In this document: one piece after another, positions 1 to 7,720 of the stretch
How the letters are laid out: each line of letters begins with the position of its first letter
How positions within the stretch are numbered: position 1 is the first letter of the stretch
Source: Pseudomonadota bacterium
GTDB lineage: Bacteria > Myxococcota > Bradymonadia > UBA4248
Length of the DNA stretch: 16,480 nt
Direction: 5' to 3'
Assembly (NCBI GenBank): GCA_017613855.1
Contig: JAGACY010000313.1
Span: forward strand, 1-16,480
Translations under genes and position numbers: made by a program
Notes under the pieces: model-generated
Told to the model about the DNA's origin: nothing
Databases searched by the model: none
The model's input: the letters and a program-made list of their open reading frames with translations, nothing else

Positions 1-2
1 CA

Positions 3-1316
3 CGAGAGGGGGGAGATATTCCCTACTCAATTAGCCACAATTCCGGACGTGATGCCGACATCGGTTTTTATTACACCGATGAAAAAGGCAAATTTTTCCA
101 TCCCAATCATCTGTACAAAATCAACAGGAGTTTGCAGACTCGCACAGAAGACGGCAAACTTCTGACTTTCGATCTCGAAAAGAATACCACACTCGTCGAG
201 ACGCTGCTTACACATCCCAAAATCAATCTGCAGTTCATTTTCCTGGCCAAATATATTCGCACAGCCGTTCAAAAAGAGCTCGTCAGGCGCGGTGCATCCG
301 AAGATTTACTCAACCGGTTTGAGCAGGTCGTGCAAATTCAGGCCGCACACAATGACCATTTTCATATCCGCATTTATTGCTCAAACGAAGATATCTGCGC
401 CGGATGCATCGACAAATCGCTCATCCACGAATGGCAGGAAGATCCACTGCCCAAACATGAAAAGTGCGTTCAAAAACACCTGGGAACATTAAATTCCAAA
501 AAGAGCGATTCGGCCCACAAAGCAGCTGCCCTGCAGAGATTGGCACTCATGGGAGATGCCGCAGAACACAGCAGCAAGATCCTCAAATTCCTCAATGATG
601 AAGATGTCACCGTGCGATCTGCAGCCTCACTGGCAGCCCAATCCCTCGACAGCAATGCCGCCAAAGCACTTTCGGACAGACTCGACAAAGAAGACAATGA
701 TAATGTCCGCAAGGTTATCATCCAGTCACTCGCCACATTTGACAGCGAAAACTCTCGAAACACCTTTATTAAAGTACTCTCTGACAATACGGTTTTCTCA
801 CATCCGCAAAATTTGAGCGTCATCCTGAAATATATCTCGGGACACCCGCACGAAGCTTACCTTTCTACGCTCATGACTTTACTCGGCAACTCCAAACAGG
901 ATGAGCAGACCAAAGAAATCTTATTGGCCATAGGAACAGTCGCCAACCGCGATTTTTGTCATAAAACGACAGATCTGCAGCAATGCCGTACCAAGGCATC
1001 CGAATGGTTCGGTAAAAATAGCGAAAAAACACGCCAGAACTGGCTTATTTCCGGATTCAATGCCTCAGGTTATAAAGTCAAAGCCCTCGATGCAGCCAAT
1101 ATCCCTGCCCTGCTCGATGCCATCGACGGGCCACGGCCTGTGAGCATCAATGCACAGCTTGCATTGAAACAGATTGGCCACATCGAACAGAACTCCCTCG
1201 ACTGGTCGGTCGATGACGCACGCTGGCACTACACGCGCTACTTTAAACGACGCGCCAAGAAGTACAAAATCAAACTCGATGACCGGGATGAACATGGCAT
1301 CAAAGTAAAAAAGTAG
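3..1316 (+). CDS. Penicillin-insensitive murein endopeptidase (M74, MepA-like) with HEAT-repeat tail, 5' truncated
   Basis: The frame is open from base 3 to the TAG at 1314-1316 (437 residues visible), so the true start lies upstream; the TTG at 132 is internal. The M74 zinc-site signature is present: S-H-N-S-G-R-D-A-D at visible residues 11-19 (His12, Asp19) and N-D-H-F-H-I-R at residues 117-123 (His119, His121). The family cleaves peptide cross-links in peptidoglycan in the periplasm; E. coli MepA is the type member. After a short Cys-containing stretch (IYCSNEDICAGC), residues about 168-290 show helical repeats of HEAT type (e.g. NDEDVTVRSAASLAAQSL), followed by a basic C-terminus. E. coli MepA has no such tail, so this looks like a fusion with a protein-interaction scaffold. 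Signal peptide not visible. The peptidase call is firm and the HEAT call likely. Confidence 0.88.
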   Translation, partial: REGGDIPYSISHNSGRDADIGFYYTDEKGKFFHPNHLYKINRSLQTRTEDGKLLTFDLEKNTTLVETLLTHPKINLQFIFLAKYIRTAVQKELVRRGASEDLLNRFEQVVQIQAAHNDHFHIRIYCSNEDICAGCIDKSLIHEWQEDPLPKHEKCVQKHLGTLNSKKSDSAHKAAALQRLALMGDAAEHSSKILKFLNDEDVTVRSAASLAAQSLDSNAAKALSDRLDKEDNDNVRKVIIQSLATFDSENSRNTFIKVLSDNTVFSHPQNLSVILKYISGHPHEAYLSTLMTLLGNSKQDEQTKEILLAIGTVANRDFCHKTTDLQQCRTKASEWFGKNSEKTRQNWLISGFNASGYKVKALDAANIPALLDAIDGPRPVSINAQLALKQIGHIEQNSLDWSVDDARWHYTRYFKRRAKKYKIKLDDRDEHGIKVKK

Positions 1317-1358
1317 GCTGAATCGTTGCCATAGTCACCAAATTTGTGTCTCAATTCC

Positions 1359-1387
1359 TTGAGCTCAACGACTCTGAGTGCTAAAAT
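1359..1387 (+). promoter_or_regulatory. Candidate sigma70-like promoter for the lipoprotein cluster
   Basis: TTGAGC (1359-1364), 17-base spacer and TAAAAT (1382-1387), about 100 bases upstream of the first lipoprotein ATG. The -35 lies in the 10-base palindrome TTGAGCTCAA (1359-1368), a possible operator half. This is a match by eye only. Confidence 0.4.
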
Positions 1388-1487
1388 ATTAGATTAGATG
1401 TGCATGAATTGTTTTTATGTCAGAAAATAGCATGCATAGCGGCACTAAAGCCTAGTCTTGTATTTTCTTGCAAAGAGAGAAGAAATC

Positions 1488-1829
1488 ATGAAACTGCCTT
1501 CAAAAATACTTGCACTCTTAACGGCAATGGTCGCCCCAACGGTCAGCTTGGGTGGATGTGAATATGGCTGTCAGGACTCGTCCTGTGATGTCGATTTTGA
1601 TTATTCTACATGTCAGCAAGAGTTTGGTGAGTATGCCAAACTCATGAAAGAATGCCAAATATATGGCGTCAAAGCTATCAACGCGCGTATCGACGAGTGC
1701 TGCAAAGATGCAGCAGACAAAGATGCGTGCATTGAGGATTACAAGCAATCTTCTGGATGTACAGTTCCCCCCAACAATAACCCAGATCCTTCGGAGCCTC
1801 AGCCGACACTCTATGGACCTCCAGAGTAG
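1488..1829 (+). CDS. Small Cys-rich lipoprotein, CC-repeat/YGP family member 1
   Basis: Predicted 113-residue lipoprotein. An upstream in-frame TTG (1458) is possible, but the ATG at 1488 follows a purine-rich RBS (AGAGAGAAGAA, 1474-1484) and begins a proper signal peptide: MKLPSK, a hydrophobic core, then lipobox L-G-G-C with Cys24. The mature part has a divergent Cys-rich N-terminal half, one family unit (ECCKDAADKDAC, then nine residues, then Cys), a Pro/Asn linker and the C-terminal end LYGPPE. It is the minimal module: one CC unit plus one terminal YG-x-P. Its leader differs from the shared 28-residue leader of the six genes that follow. Forty-three bases separate it from the next gene, so co-transcription is likely. 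Function unknown; inferred substrate or relative of the substrates of the rSAM enzyme at 8866. Confidence 0.85.
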   Translation: MKLPSKILALLTAMVAPTVSLGGCEYGCQDSSCDVDFDYSTCQQEFGEYAKLMKECQIYGVKAINARIDECCKDAADKDACIEDYKQSSGCTVPPNNNPDPSEPQPTLYGPPE

Positions 1830-1872
1830 TATGATTAATCCTGCATTTTTACTATAGAAGGAGTACAATCTT

Positions 1873-3582
1873 ATGAAATCAAAAAAAAATCTTGTCGGAA
1901 TGATTTTAGGCGGCATCGGTGCGCTCACAGGCATTGGCCTGTTCACGACAGGATGCGGCGATTCTCCTCATTATGAAAAGGTGACTGTAACCGTCGCCGA
2001 GGTCGAAGCATGCTGCGGAACCGATAAAACCTCGCAGGAATACAATACCTGTGTACAAGCCTATCAGGCCAACGGTGTTTGTTCTTCACCGAGCCCCAAA
2101 CCAGATGATCCACTTCCGGATGTGCCCATGTATGGCATGCCCGATCCAATCCCCCCAACGACCGAGCAACTTCAGGAATGCTGCGGTCAGGATGACGGTA
2201 CCAGCGAATATAAAGCCTGTGTCGAGAATTACACCGATGTCAATGCGCCTCATGATTGTTATGAGCACGAACCCATTGCCATTTATGGCCCCGATCCGAC
2301 CTGGTGCTGCGGCCCCGAATGGAACGAATGCTCCAATACCTATTTTAACGGCGGCGGCTGTACAAGCGGAATAGATCCCGAGGAATCTCAGGCATGCTGT
2401 GCAAAAGCCGAAGATCCAGGGGCCTGTGTCCTGGATTTCATCAAGACCAAGAAATGTCCTACCGATATCCCGGAGCCGACGAAGGAAGAACTCAAAAATT
2501 GCTGCATCATGAGTAACTTTGAGAATGACGCTGAATGCGAAAAGAAATACAGGGAAACCGGCAAGTGTGACAACGACGATATGGAATCCTGCTGCAGTGA
2601 CCTTGCGGAAAGCGGTGATTACCCAAAAACATTTAACGCCGTTTGCGTCAGTCTTCTGAGAAAGAATAATCAATGCAGTGAAGAGCTCAAAGAATGCTGT
2701 GGGCTCAAAGAAAGCAGTTACAATATTTACAACGATGAATGTACCGAACGCTTTGGACTGTTGGGAAAATGCCCATCTGATCTCAATGCCTGCTGTCAGG
2801 ATCCATACGGCTATTATAACGCGACCTGTCTCGACCACTTCGACAAGAATAATCAGTGTGATGAAGAATTGACTTCATGTTGTAAAGGTGAAGACGGCAA
2901 TTTCAATGACCTGTGTGTCTCGACGTTTGAGGACGATGACCATGTATGTATTAAAGAAGTCGATGAATGCTGCAAACAGGAAACAGATACGGCTGCCAAA
3001 GATATTTGCAGTTCAGCCATGTACTACATAAAGCAATGCAACGACCAGGATGTGCTGGAATGCTGTACTGAAGAGAAATGGAATGAGTTGTTCTGGAGCA
3101 GAACCTGCATTCGGTATTACCAAAAAATGCATCAGTACAACGTTTGTTTCGCGGATGAGGCTGTTAATGGCGGGGTAGCAACAATATACGGCGGAGACTT
3201 CAGACCGCTCCCATTTGAGTGGTGTGATGATTACAAGGGTGATTATGAAAAATGCATCGATTTTGCCAGATGCGATGTCAATCTTCAGGAAGAAGAGGCA
3301 AAACAATGCTGCGGCGAAGATGATAAAGCAGAAGGTTATTCAGACTGCCTCGATGCCTACAAAGAAAAAGGAAAGAGTACAAGCTGCCTGCAGCCCCTTG
3401 ACGAAGGTGAACCTGCCCCCAATACCAACCCCATTGCTTGTTGCGGTAAGGGCTATACAGGAACTGTAGACTATAATGGTGTTGGAGAGATGGGGCCTAC
3501 GCCTTGGGAAAAATGCGTAGACACCTACGTCAAGACCGGCGAATGTATCGGTGTTCCGGAGGATGAACCGGGAGATGAATAG
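1873..3582 (+). CDS. Large Cys-rich repeat lipoprotein, family member 2 (13 CC units)
   Basis: 569 residues; ATG with GAAGGAG (1857-1863) nine bases upstream. Residues 1-28 are the shared leader (MKSKKNLVG... ending TTGC, Cys28 as lipidation site), followed by G-D-S. I count 13 units starting with a CC pair and ending after two more Cys (e.g. ECCGQDDGTSEYKAC), plus one degenerate unit lacking the CC pair (WCDDYKGDYEKC). Three YG-linkers occur: YGMPDP, YGPDP and YGGDFRP. The middle units are more divergent and lack the DDGS core. The C-terminus is acidic (PGDE). No enzyme domain is recognisable. Long antisense reading frames here are shadows of the repetitive composition. The first third is nearly identical in DNA to the next gene, showing tandem duplication. 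Role unknown; probably an exported, disulfide- or metal-rich envelope protein modified before export. Confidence 0.88.
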   Translation: MKSKKNLVGMILGGIGALTGIGLFTTGCGDSPHYEKVTVTVAEVEACCGTDKTSQEYNTCVQAYQANGVCSSPSPKPDDPLPDVPMYGMPDPIPPTTEQLQECCGQDDGTSEYKACVENYTDVNAPHDCYEHEPIAIYGPDPTWCCGPEWNECSNTYFNGGGCTSGIDPEESQACCAKAEDPGACVLDFIKTKKCPTDIPEPTKEELKNCCIMSNFENDAECEKKYRETGKCDNDDMESCCSDLAESGDYPKTFNAVCVSLLRKNNQCSEELKECCGLKESSYNIYNDECTERFGLLGKCPSDLNACCQDPYGYYNATCLDHFDKNNQCDEELTSCCKGEDGNFNDLCVSTFEDDDHVCIKEVDECCKQETDTAAKDICSSAMYYIKQCNDQDVLECCTEEKWNELFWSRTCIRYYQKMHQYNVCFADEAVNGGVATIYGGDFRPLPFEWCDDYKGDYEKCIDFARCDVNLQEEEAKQCCGEDDKAEGYSDCLDAYKEKGKSTSCLQPLDEGEPAPNTNPIACCGKGYTGTVDYNGVGEMGPTPWEKCVDTYVKTGECIGVPEDEPGDE

Positions 3583-3600
3583 TTCTTCATTTCCTTGTAA

Positions 3601-3628
3601 TTGCAATTCTCAAATGATAATTTAAAAT
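3601..3628 (+). promoter_or_regulatory. Candidate promoter for lipoprotein gene 3
   Basis: TTGCAA (3601-3606), 16-base spacer and TAAAAT (3623-3628), the same -10 sequence as the candidate promoter at 1359. Transcription would begin near 3635, immediately before the hairpin at 3639. Weak evidence, by eye. Confidence 0.3.
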
Positions 3629-3638
3629 AATCGAACTA

Positions 3639-3674
3639 TGAGCCTTGGCTGTTATGCCAGGGCTCAATTTTTTA
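3639..3674 (+). terminator. Rho-independent terminator or leader attenuator between lipoprotein genes 2 and 3
   Basis: Eleven-base-pair stem TGAGCCTTGGC (3639-3649) and GCCAGGGCTCA (3656-3666) with one G-T pair, loop TGTTAT, then ATTTTTTAT. The T-tract runs straight into the RBS (TGGAGAA, 3675-3681) of the next gene. It can end transcription of gene 2 or act as an attenuator or 5' stem-loop for gene 3. Confidence 0.75.
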
Positions 3675-3686
3675 TGGAGAAAACCA

Positions 3687-5345
3687 ATGAAACCTTTGAA
3701 CTCTTTGATTGGGACAGTATTAGGCAGTTTGGGTGCTCTCACGGGGATAAGCCTGTTCACGACAGGATGCGAAGATTCTCCCCATTATGAAAAGGTGACT
3801 GTAACCGTCGCCGAGGTCGAAACCTGCTGCGGAACAGATAAAACCTCGCAGGAATACAATGCCTGTGTACAGGCCTATCAGGCCAATGGTGTTTGTTCCA
3901 ATTCAGACACAAAACCGGATGACCCAATTCCGGATGTGCCTATGTATGGCATGCCCGATCCTATTGCCCCCACACCCGAACAACTTCAGGAATGCTGCGG
4001 TCAGGATGACGGTACCAGCGAATACAAAGCCTGTGTTGAGAATTATACTGATGTCAATAACCCACCCACATGCAGAGATCTCGTGGATGAACCCGACCCC
4101 CCCAGTCCTGCCATCTACGGCCCCAATCCCTACTGGTGCTGCGGCCCCGAATGGGATGAGTGTTCCAATACCTATTTTAACGGCGGTGGATGCACCAGTG
4201 GAATTGATCCCGATGAATCCCAGGAATGCTGTGCTAAAGCCGAAGATCAGGATGCCTGTGTCCTGGATTTCATCAAAACAAAAAAATGCCCTACAGACAT
4301 AACCGAACCAACGGATGACGAAATCTATACATGCTGCATGTTAAGTGACGGGACGAATGACGCCGAATGCGAAAAGAAATACAAAGAAACCGGCGTCTGT
4401 GACAACACAGACATCGCGCAATGCTGCAGCGACTACCCAGACGAGATATATGATTATGAAGGCTATCAACCTGACCCTGTCCATGATATAATTTTCAACA
4501 AATCCTGTGTCAGTGTTCTCAGAAAGAAAAAACAATGCAGTGCTGATTTTACCAAATGCTGTACACTTAAGGATGGCACATACAATGACGAGTGTACCCG
4601 TCGGTTCGATGAAACAGGTCAATGCCCCACTCAATTGAACACTTGCTGCCAAACCAAAACTGGATTGTACGATAAGTATTGCCTCACGGAATTCGACAAG
4701 AAGGGACAATGCAGCATAGACGTCAACGAATGCTGCAAAGCTGAGGATGACTCCATTAACTTAGCTTGCGCCAAAATCCTGCAGGAAACAAAGCAATGCT
4801 TCAATGATAAAGAAATACTCGATTGTTGTTCCGGCAAAAAGGAAACAGGTTGGGCAGGAGATGAGCTGGATCTCGTAACCGTCAGTTACACTTGCATCAA
4901 TTATTATAAGAAAAACAATGCCTATAATTTATGCGCTACAACCGATGATTACTATATTCCCATGCTTTACGGCAGTGACTTTAGGCCTGACCCCTATGAA
5001 ATGTGCGAAGATTACATTGGTGATTATAAAAAATGCACAGACTTTGCCAAATGCGGTACTTCTGCCTATAAAGAAGAAGGAATTCAATGCTGCGGTGAGG
5101 ACGACAAATCCGAGAAATATTCAAAGTGCGTAAAGGATTATCAGGAAAAAGGAAAGACCGAAGCCTGCACATATCCATTAGACAAAGATGAACCGGCACC
5201 CAACACCAACCCCAAAGAATGCTGCGGACCATACCCGGGAGAATACTCTGAGTGGGAGAAACCAGAAGAATGGCAAAAATGGGTAGATTGCAAAGATATC
5301 TACCTCGAAACCGGCAAATGCCCGAATGAATCGGGAGATGAATAA
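3687..5345 (+). CDS. Large Cys-rich repeat lipoprotein, family member 3 (12 CC units)
   Basis: 552 residues from the ATG at 3687, preceded by TGGAGAA. An in-frame ATG at 3645 lies inside the terminator stem and would add 14 residues before the leader, so it is rejected. The leader MKPLNSLIG... ends in TTGC with Cys28, followed by E-D-S. I count 12 CC units plus one degenerate unit (MCEDYIGDYKKC), and three YG-linkers (YGMPDP, YGPNP, YGSDFRPDP). Unit order parallels member 2, but one unit present there (SCCKGEDGNFNDLC) has no counterpart, so repeat number changed after duplication. Acidic C-terminus (SGDE). No catalytic domain seen. Likely a secreted envelope lipoprotein and a candidate substrate of the clustered rSAM/SPASM enzyme. 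Confidence 0.88.
   Translation: MKPLNSLIGTVLGSLGALTGISLFTTGCEDSPHYEKVTVTVAEVETCCGTDKTSQEYNACVQAYQANGVCSNSDTKPDDPIPDVPMYGMPDPIAPTPEQLQECCGQDDGTSEYKACVENYTDVNNPPTCRDLVDEPDPPSPAIYGPNPYWCCGPEWDECSNTYFNGGGCTSGIDPDESQECCAKAEDQDACVLDFIKTKKCPTDITEPTDDEIYTCCMLSDGTNDAECEKKYKETGVCDNTDIAQCCSDYPDEIYDYEGYQPDPVHDIIFNKSCVSVLRKKKQCSADFTKCCTLKDGTYNDECTRRFDETGQCPTQLNTCCQTKTGLYDKYCLTEFDKKGQCSIDVNECCKAEDDSINLACAKILQETKQCFNDKEILDCCSGKKETGWAGDELDLVTVSYTCINYYKKNNAYNLCATTDDYYIPMLYGSDFRPDPYEMCEDYIGDYKKCTDFAKCGTSAYKEEGIQCCGEDDKSEKYSKCVKDYQEKGKTEACTYPLDKDEPAPNTNPKECCGPYPGEYSEWEKPEEWQKWVDCKDIYLETGKCPNESGDE
3752..4058 (+). repeat. Duplicated segment, second copy of 1938-2244
   Basis: Bases 1938-2244 and 3752-4058 align without indels at a constant offset of 1814, with long identical runs such as the stretch encoding YEKVTVTVAEVE and the stretch encoding LQECCGQDDGTSEYKAC. 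Many differences are silent. This is a recent tandem gene duplication or ongoing gene conversion between lipoprotein genes 2 and 3. Confidence 0.85.
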
Positions 5346-5346
5346 T

Positions 5347-5373
5347 AAAACGGCCTTAGGGCCGTTTTTTTTT
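5347..5373 (+). terminator. Rho-independent terminator after lipoprotein gene 3
   Basis: AAAACGGCC (5347-5355), loop TTAG, GGCCGTTTT (5360-5368), followed by an uninterrupted run of T to 5373. It starts two bases after the stop codon of gene 3, a textbook intrinsic terminator. Genes 4-7 plus the enzyme would then need their own promoter or read-through; a weak -10-like TAGAAT lies at 5409-5414. Confidence 0.9.
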
Positions 5374-5482
5374 GCTCTCTTTTCCGTGAGACAATCCCTG
5401 CCAGATGTTAGAATAATTAGTTCAAAAGAGGTTTTTGTGTCTTCGATACCACAAAAACTTCAAGCGATATTCGGAGAAACCT

Positions 5483-6268
5483 ATGAAGTCATTCAAAAAC
5501 CTGATTGGTACGTTTTTAAGCGGCATCGGTGCTCTCACTGGAATCAGTATGCTCATGAATGCCTGCAACGAAGACCAGGATAATAAGCCACTGGTCGAGG
5601 TAACTGCGGCTCAGGTTCAGCAATGCTGCGGAACAGACCAAACAGCCCCCGAATACTTCCATTGCGTTAATCGCTACATATACACTGGCACCTGCATCAC
5701 ATCCGACAGCCTCAATAAATGCTGCGGATCAAAATCCGAAGACCGCGACGCATATACATCCTGCGTCGAAGACTATATCAAGAACGGCTCCTGTTCCGAA
5801 GGAGATCATGAATGGGAAGCTGTCCCCGCTTATGGTATGCCCGAAGAGCCGCCCCCCGAATACAATGTTACTCCAGAAGAAATCGAAGAATGCTGCGGCA
5901 AAGATGACGGTTCAGGACTCTATCGTGCATGTGCCGATCAATTCGATGCCCCAAATAAAGCCATTTTTTGTATTGATGAAGACAGTGATCCCATTGAGGA
6001 CATTCCTCCAGTAGTCTACGGACCGGCCCCCATTGCGTGCTGCGGCGACCGTCCCGAAACAGACGATTCCTGCGGTCATATTTACCAAAATACAGGCATC
6101 TGCCCCGAAGACCAGGGCTATGAAGGCCTCGAAGAATGCTGCGGAGGCGTGGCTGATTATGACGATCTCAAGTTATGCGTCGAAGATTTCGTCAAATACG
6201 GCTTATGCATCGATTATCAGGATCTCCCCGAACCCGTATATGGCATGCCGGATGACCCTGATGACTAA
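5483..6268 (+). CDS. Cys-rich repeat lipoprotein, family member 4 (5 CC units)
   Basis: 261 residues from the ATG at 5483, with CGGAGAA (5472-5478) as RBS. An in-frame GTG at 5435 would add 16 residues before the leader and is unlikely. Leader MKSFKNLIG... ends M-N-A-C (Cys28), followed by N-E-D. Five CC units follow: QCCGTDQTAPEYFHC, KCCGSKSEDRDAYTSC, ECCGKDDGSGLYRAC, a short one (ACCGDRPETDDSC) and ECCGGVADYDDLKLC. Three YG-linkers are present: YGMPEE, YGPAP and the C-terminal YGMPDDPDD. The PPP in EEPPPEYN is a potential ribosome-stalling motif. It is the first gene after the strong terminator at 5347, so it may open a second transcription unit with genes 5-7 and the rSAM enzyme. Function unknown. 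Confidence 0.87.
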   Translation: MKSFKNLIGTFLSGIGALTGISMLMNACNEDQDNKPLVEVTAAQVQQCCGTDQTAPEYFHCVNRYIYTGTCITSDSLNKCCGSKSEDRDAYTSCVEDYIKNGSCSEGDHEWEAVPAYGMPEEPPPEYNVTPEEIEECCGKDDGSGLYRACADQFDAPNKAIFCIDEDSDPIEDIPPVVYGPAPIACCGDRPETDDSCGHIYQNTGICPEDQGYEGLEECCGGVADYDDLKLCVEDFVKYGLCIDYQDLPEPVYGMPDDPDD

Positions 6269-6347
6269 TAAGGTGAGCCAATTTCAATAACAGCTCGGAT
6301 AGTTTATTCTAAATGAACAAAATCTGAATGACTAAAAGGAAATCACC

Positions 6348-6965
6348 ATGAAATCCATAAAATCCCTCGTAGGCACACTGTTAGGCGGTATCGGCATACT
6401 CGCTGGACTCGGCATGCTGATGACCGGATGCGACGAAGATGATAAAACCACAGACACAAATGCAGAAATTACTCAGGATCAGCTTGATAAATGCTGCAAA
6501 ACGGCTGACGATTATGATGCCTGTGTCAAGGATTACAAAAAAAATGGCGTCTGCTCCAATAATGAAATACCACCGACGGATCTGTATGGCCCGCTTTACA
6601 CCGAATACGGTCCAATTCATGCAGAGGAACCTACTGCTGAGGAAATCAAGGAATGCTGCGGCGAAGATAATGGCTCTGACAAATATAATGAATGCGTCGA
6701 AAACTATAAGGGATCAAGCGACTCTAAAGTTTGTATGGCTCATGACATTGACCAACCCGATGTGTATGGCCCTCTACCCAGCGAAATTGACGAACCTCAG
6801 CCAACCGAAGACGAAATCAAGGAATGCTGTGGCGACGATGATGAGTCTGTTAAGTATAAGAAGTGTGTCGAGGAACTGACTAAATCCGGCAATTGCGACA
6901 TCCACGAAGCCTCAGATCCTACTTATGGCATGCCCGATATTCCCGATGAACAACCAGATGCATAA
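6348..6965 (+). CDS. Cys-rich repeat lipoprotein, family member 5 (3 CC units)
   Basis: 205 residues; ATG with AAGGAAA (6336-6342). Leader MKSIKSLVGTLLGG... ends M-T-G-C (Cys28), followed by D-E-D-D. Asp at +2 would keep a lipoprotein in the inner membrane under E. coli rules, while an acidic run after Cys is an export signal in Bacteroidota; which rule applies here is unknown. Three CC units (KCCKTADDYDAC, ECCGEDNGSDKYNEC, ECCGDDDESVKYKKC) alternate with YG-linkers: YGPLYTEYGPI, YGPLP and YGMPDIP near the C-terminus. Gene spacing is 79 bases upstream and 27 downstream. No enzymatic domain. Candidate rSAM substrate. Confidence 0.88.
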   Translation: MKSIKSLVGTLLGGIGILAGLGMLMTGCDEDDKTTDTNAEITQDQLDKCCKTADDYDACVKDYKKNGVCSNNEIPPTDLYGPLYTEYGPIHAEEPTAEEIKECCGEDNGSDKYNECVENYKGSSDSKVCMAHDIDQPDVYGPLPSEIDEPQPTEDEIKECCGDDDESVKYKKCVEELTKSGNCDIHEASDPTYGMPDIPDEQPDA

Positions 6966-6992
6966 TAATATCTTTATTTAAGGGAAATACCC

Positions 6993-7667
6993 ATGAAATC
7001 AACCAAATCCCTCATAAGCTCCATTTTGGGCGGTATCGGAATACTCGCCGGATTCGGCATGCTCCTAACCGGATGCAGCGACGATGACGACAAGAAACCT
7101 ACCGTAGAAATCACAAAAGCACAGCTCGATCAATGCTGTAAGGATGCGGATAACTATGAAGCATGTGTCAAGGACTACCAGACAAATGGCGTTTGCTCAG
7201 GCTACAAAGAGCCAGGTCCTGTCGCAGAATATGGTGTTCCCCCCATTGATGAGCCTGTAGAATATGGGCCAATTGATGCTCCGGAGTATGGCACCATCGA
7301 TCCTGGCCCAACCCCAGAAGAAATTGCCGATTGCTGCGGCGAAGATAATGGCTCTGAAGAATACAAGGAATGCGTTGCTGATTATAAGAAATCAGGCGCA
7401 TGTGCACATCATCAGGATGAGCCTGTACCCGAATATGGTATGATAGAGACACCCATGTATGGCATGCCTGACGATCCCACCCCTGTCAATCCAGACGATG
7501 AAAAAATCAAGGAATGCTGTGGTGACGATAATGGGTCTGACGAATATAAAGAATGCGTTGAAGACTATCAAAAAGCCGGCACATGCGTCAAACAACCGGA
7601 ACCACCAATACCCGAATATGGCATGCCGGAACCCATGTATGGCATGCCCGATGATCCCGAAGCTTAA
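6993..7667 (+). CDS. Cys-rich repeat lipoprotein, family member 6 (3 CC units, 7 YG motifs)
   Basis: 224 residues; ATG with AAGGGAAA (6980-6987). Leader MKSTKSLISSILGG... ends L-T-G-C (Cys28), followed by S-D-D-D-D. Three CC units: QCCKDADNYEAC (short form), DCCGEDNGSEEYKEC and ECCGDDNGSDEYKEC. Between and after them lie seven YG motifs, the densest in the cluster: YGVP, YGPI and YGTI in the first linker, YGMI and YGMP in the second, and two YGMP at the end (EYGMPEPMYGMPDDPEA). The YG motif is repeated independently of the Cys unit, which suggests it is a functional element of its own. Only 27 bases separate it from gene 5. Function unknown. Confidence 0.88.
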   Translation: MKSTKSLISSILGGIGILAGFGMLLTGCSDDDDKKPTVEITKAQLDQCCKDADNYEACVKDYQTNGVCSGYKEPGPVAEYGVPPIDEPVEYGPIDAPEYGTIDPGPTPEEIADCCGEDNGSEEYKECVADYKKSGACAHHQDEPVPEYGMIETPMYGMPDDPTPVNPDDEKIKECCGDDNGSDEYKECVEDYQKAGTCVKQPEPPIPEYGMPEPMYGMPDDPEA

Positions 7668-7679
7668 TCACAACTCTGT

Positions 7680-7700
7680 AATTGCGAATTGAGAATTCCA
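7680..7700 (+). repeat. Short degenerate heptamer array (AATTGCG, AATTGAG, AATTCCA)
   Basis: Three heptamer-spaced AATT units in the gap between lipoprotein genes 6 and 7, matching in style the longer arrays at 11751, 15620 and 15747. A related trace, TAATTGCAATTC, occurs at 3599-3610. Confidence 0.45.
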
Positions 7701-7720
7701 AATGAAACAGGAGGATAACC

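Noticed and set aside
1518..1946. Minus-strand 142-codon frame opposite lipoprotein gene 1 and the start of gene 2
   Set aside because: It spans two plus-strand genes and their intergenic gap, with no RBS or family signature.
2086..2838. Long minus-strand reading frame (250 codons) opposite lipoprotein gene 2
   Set aside because: It is antisense to a repetitive Cys-rich gene, has no RBS, a low-complexity hydrophobic composition and no recognisable domain; the plus strand has leader, RBS and family members.
3859..4302. Plus-strand 147-codon frame inside lipoprotein gene 3
   Set aside because: It is a frame-shifted shadow; the same shadow appears in gene 2 because the two genes share DNA.
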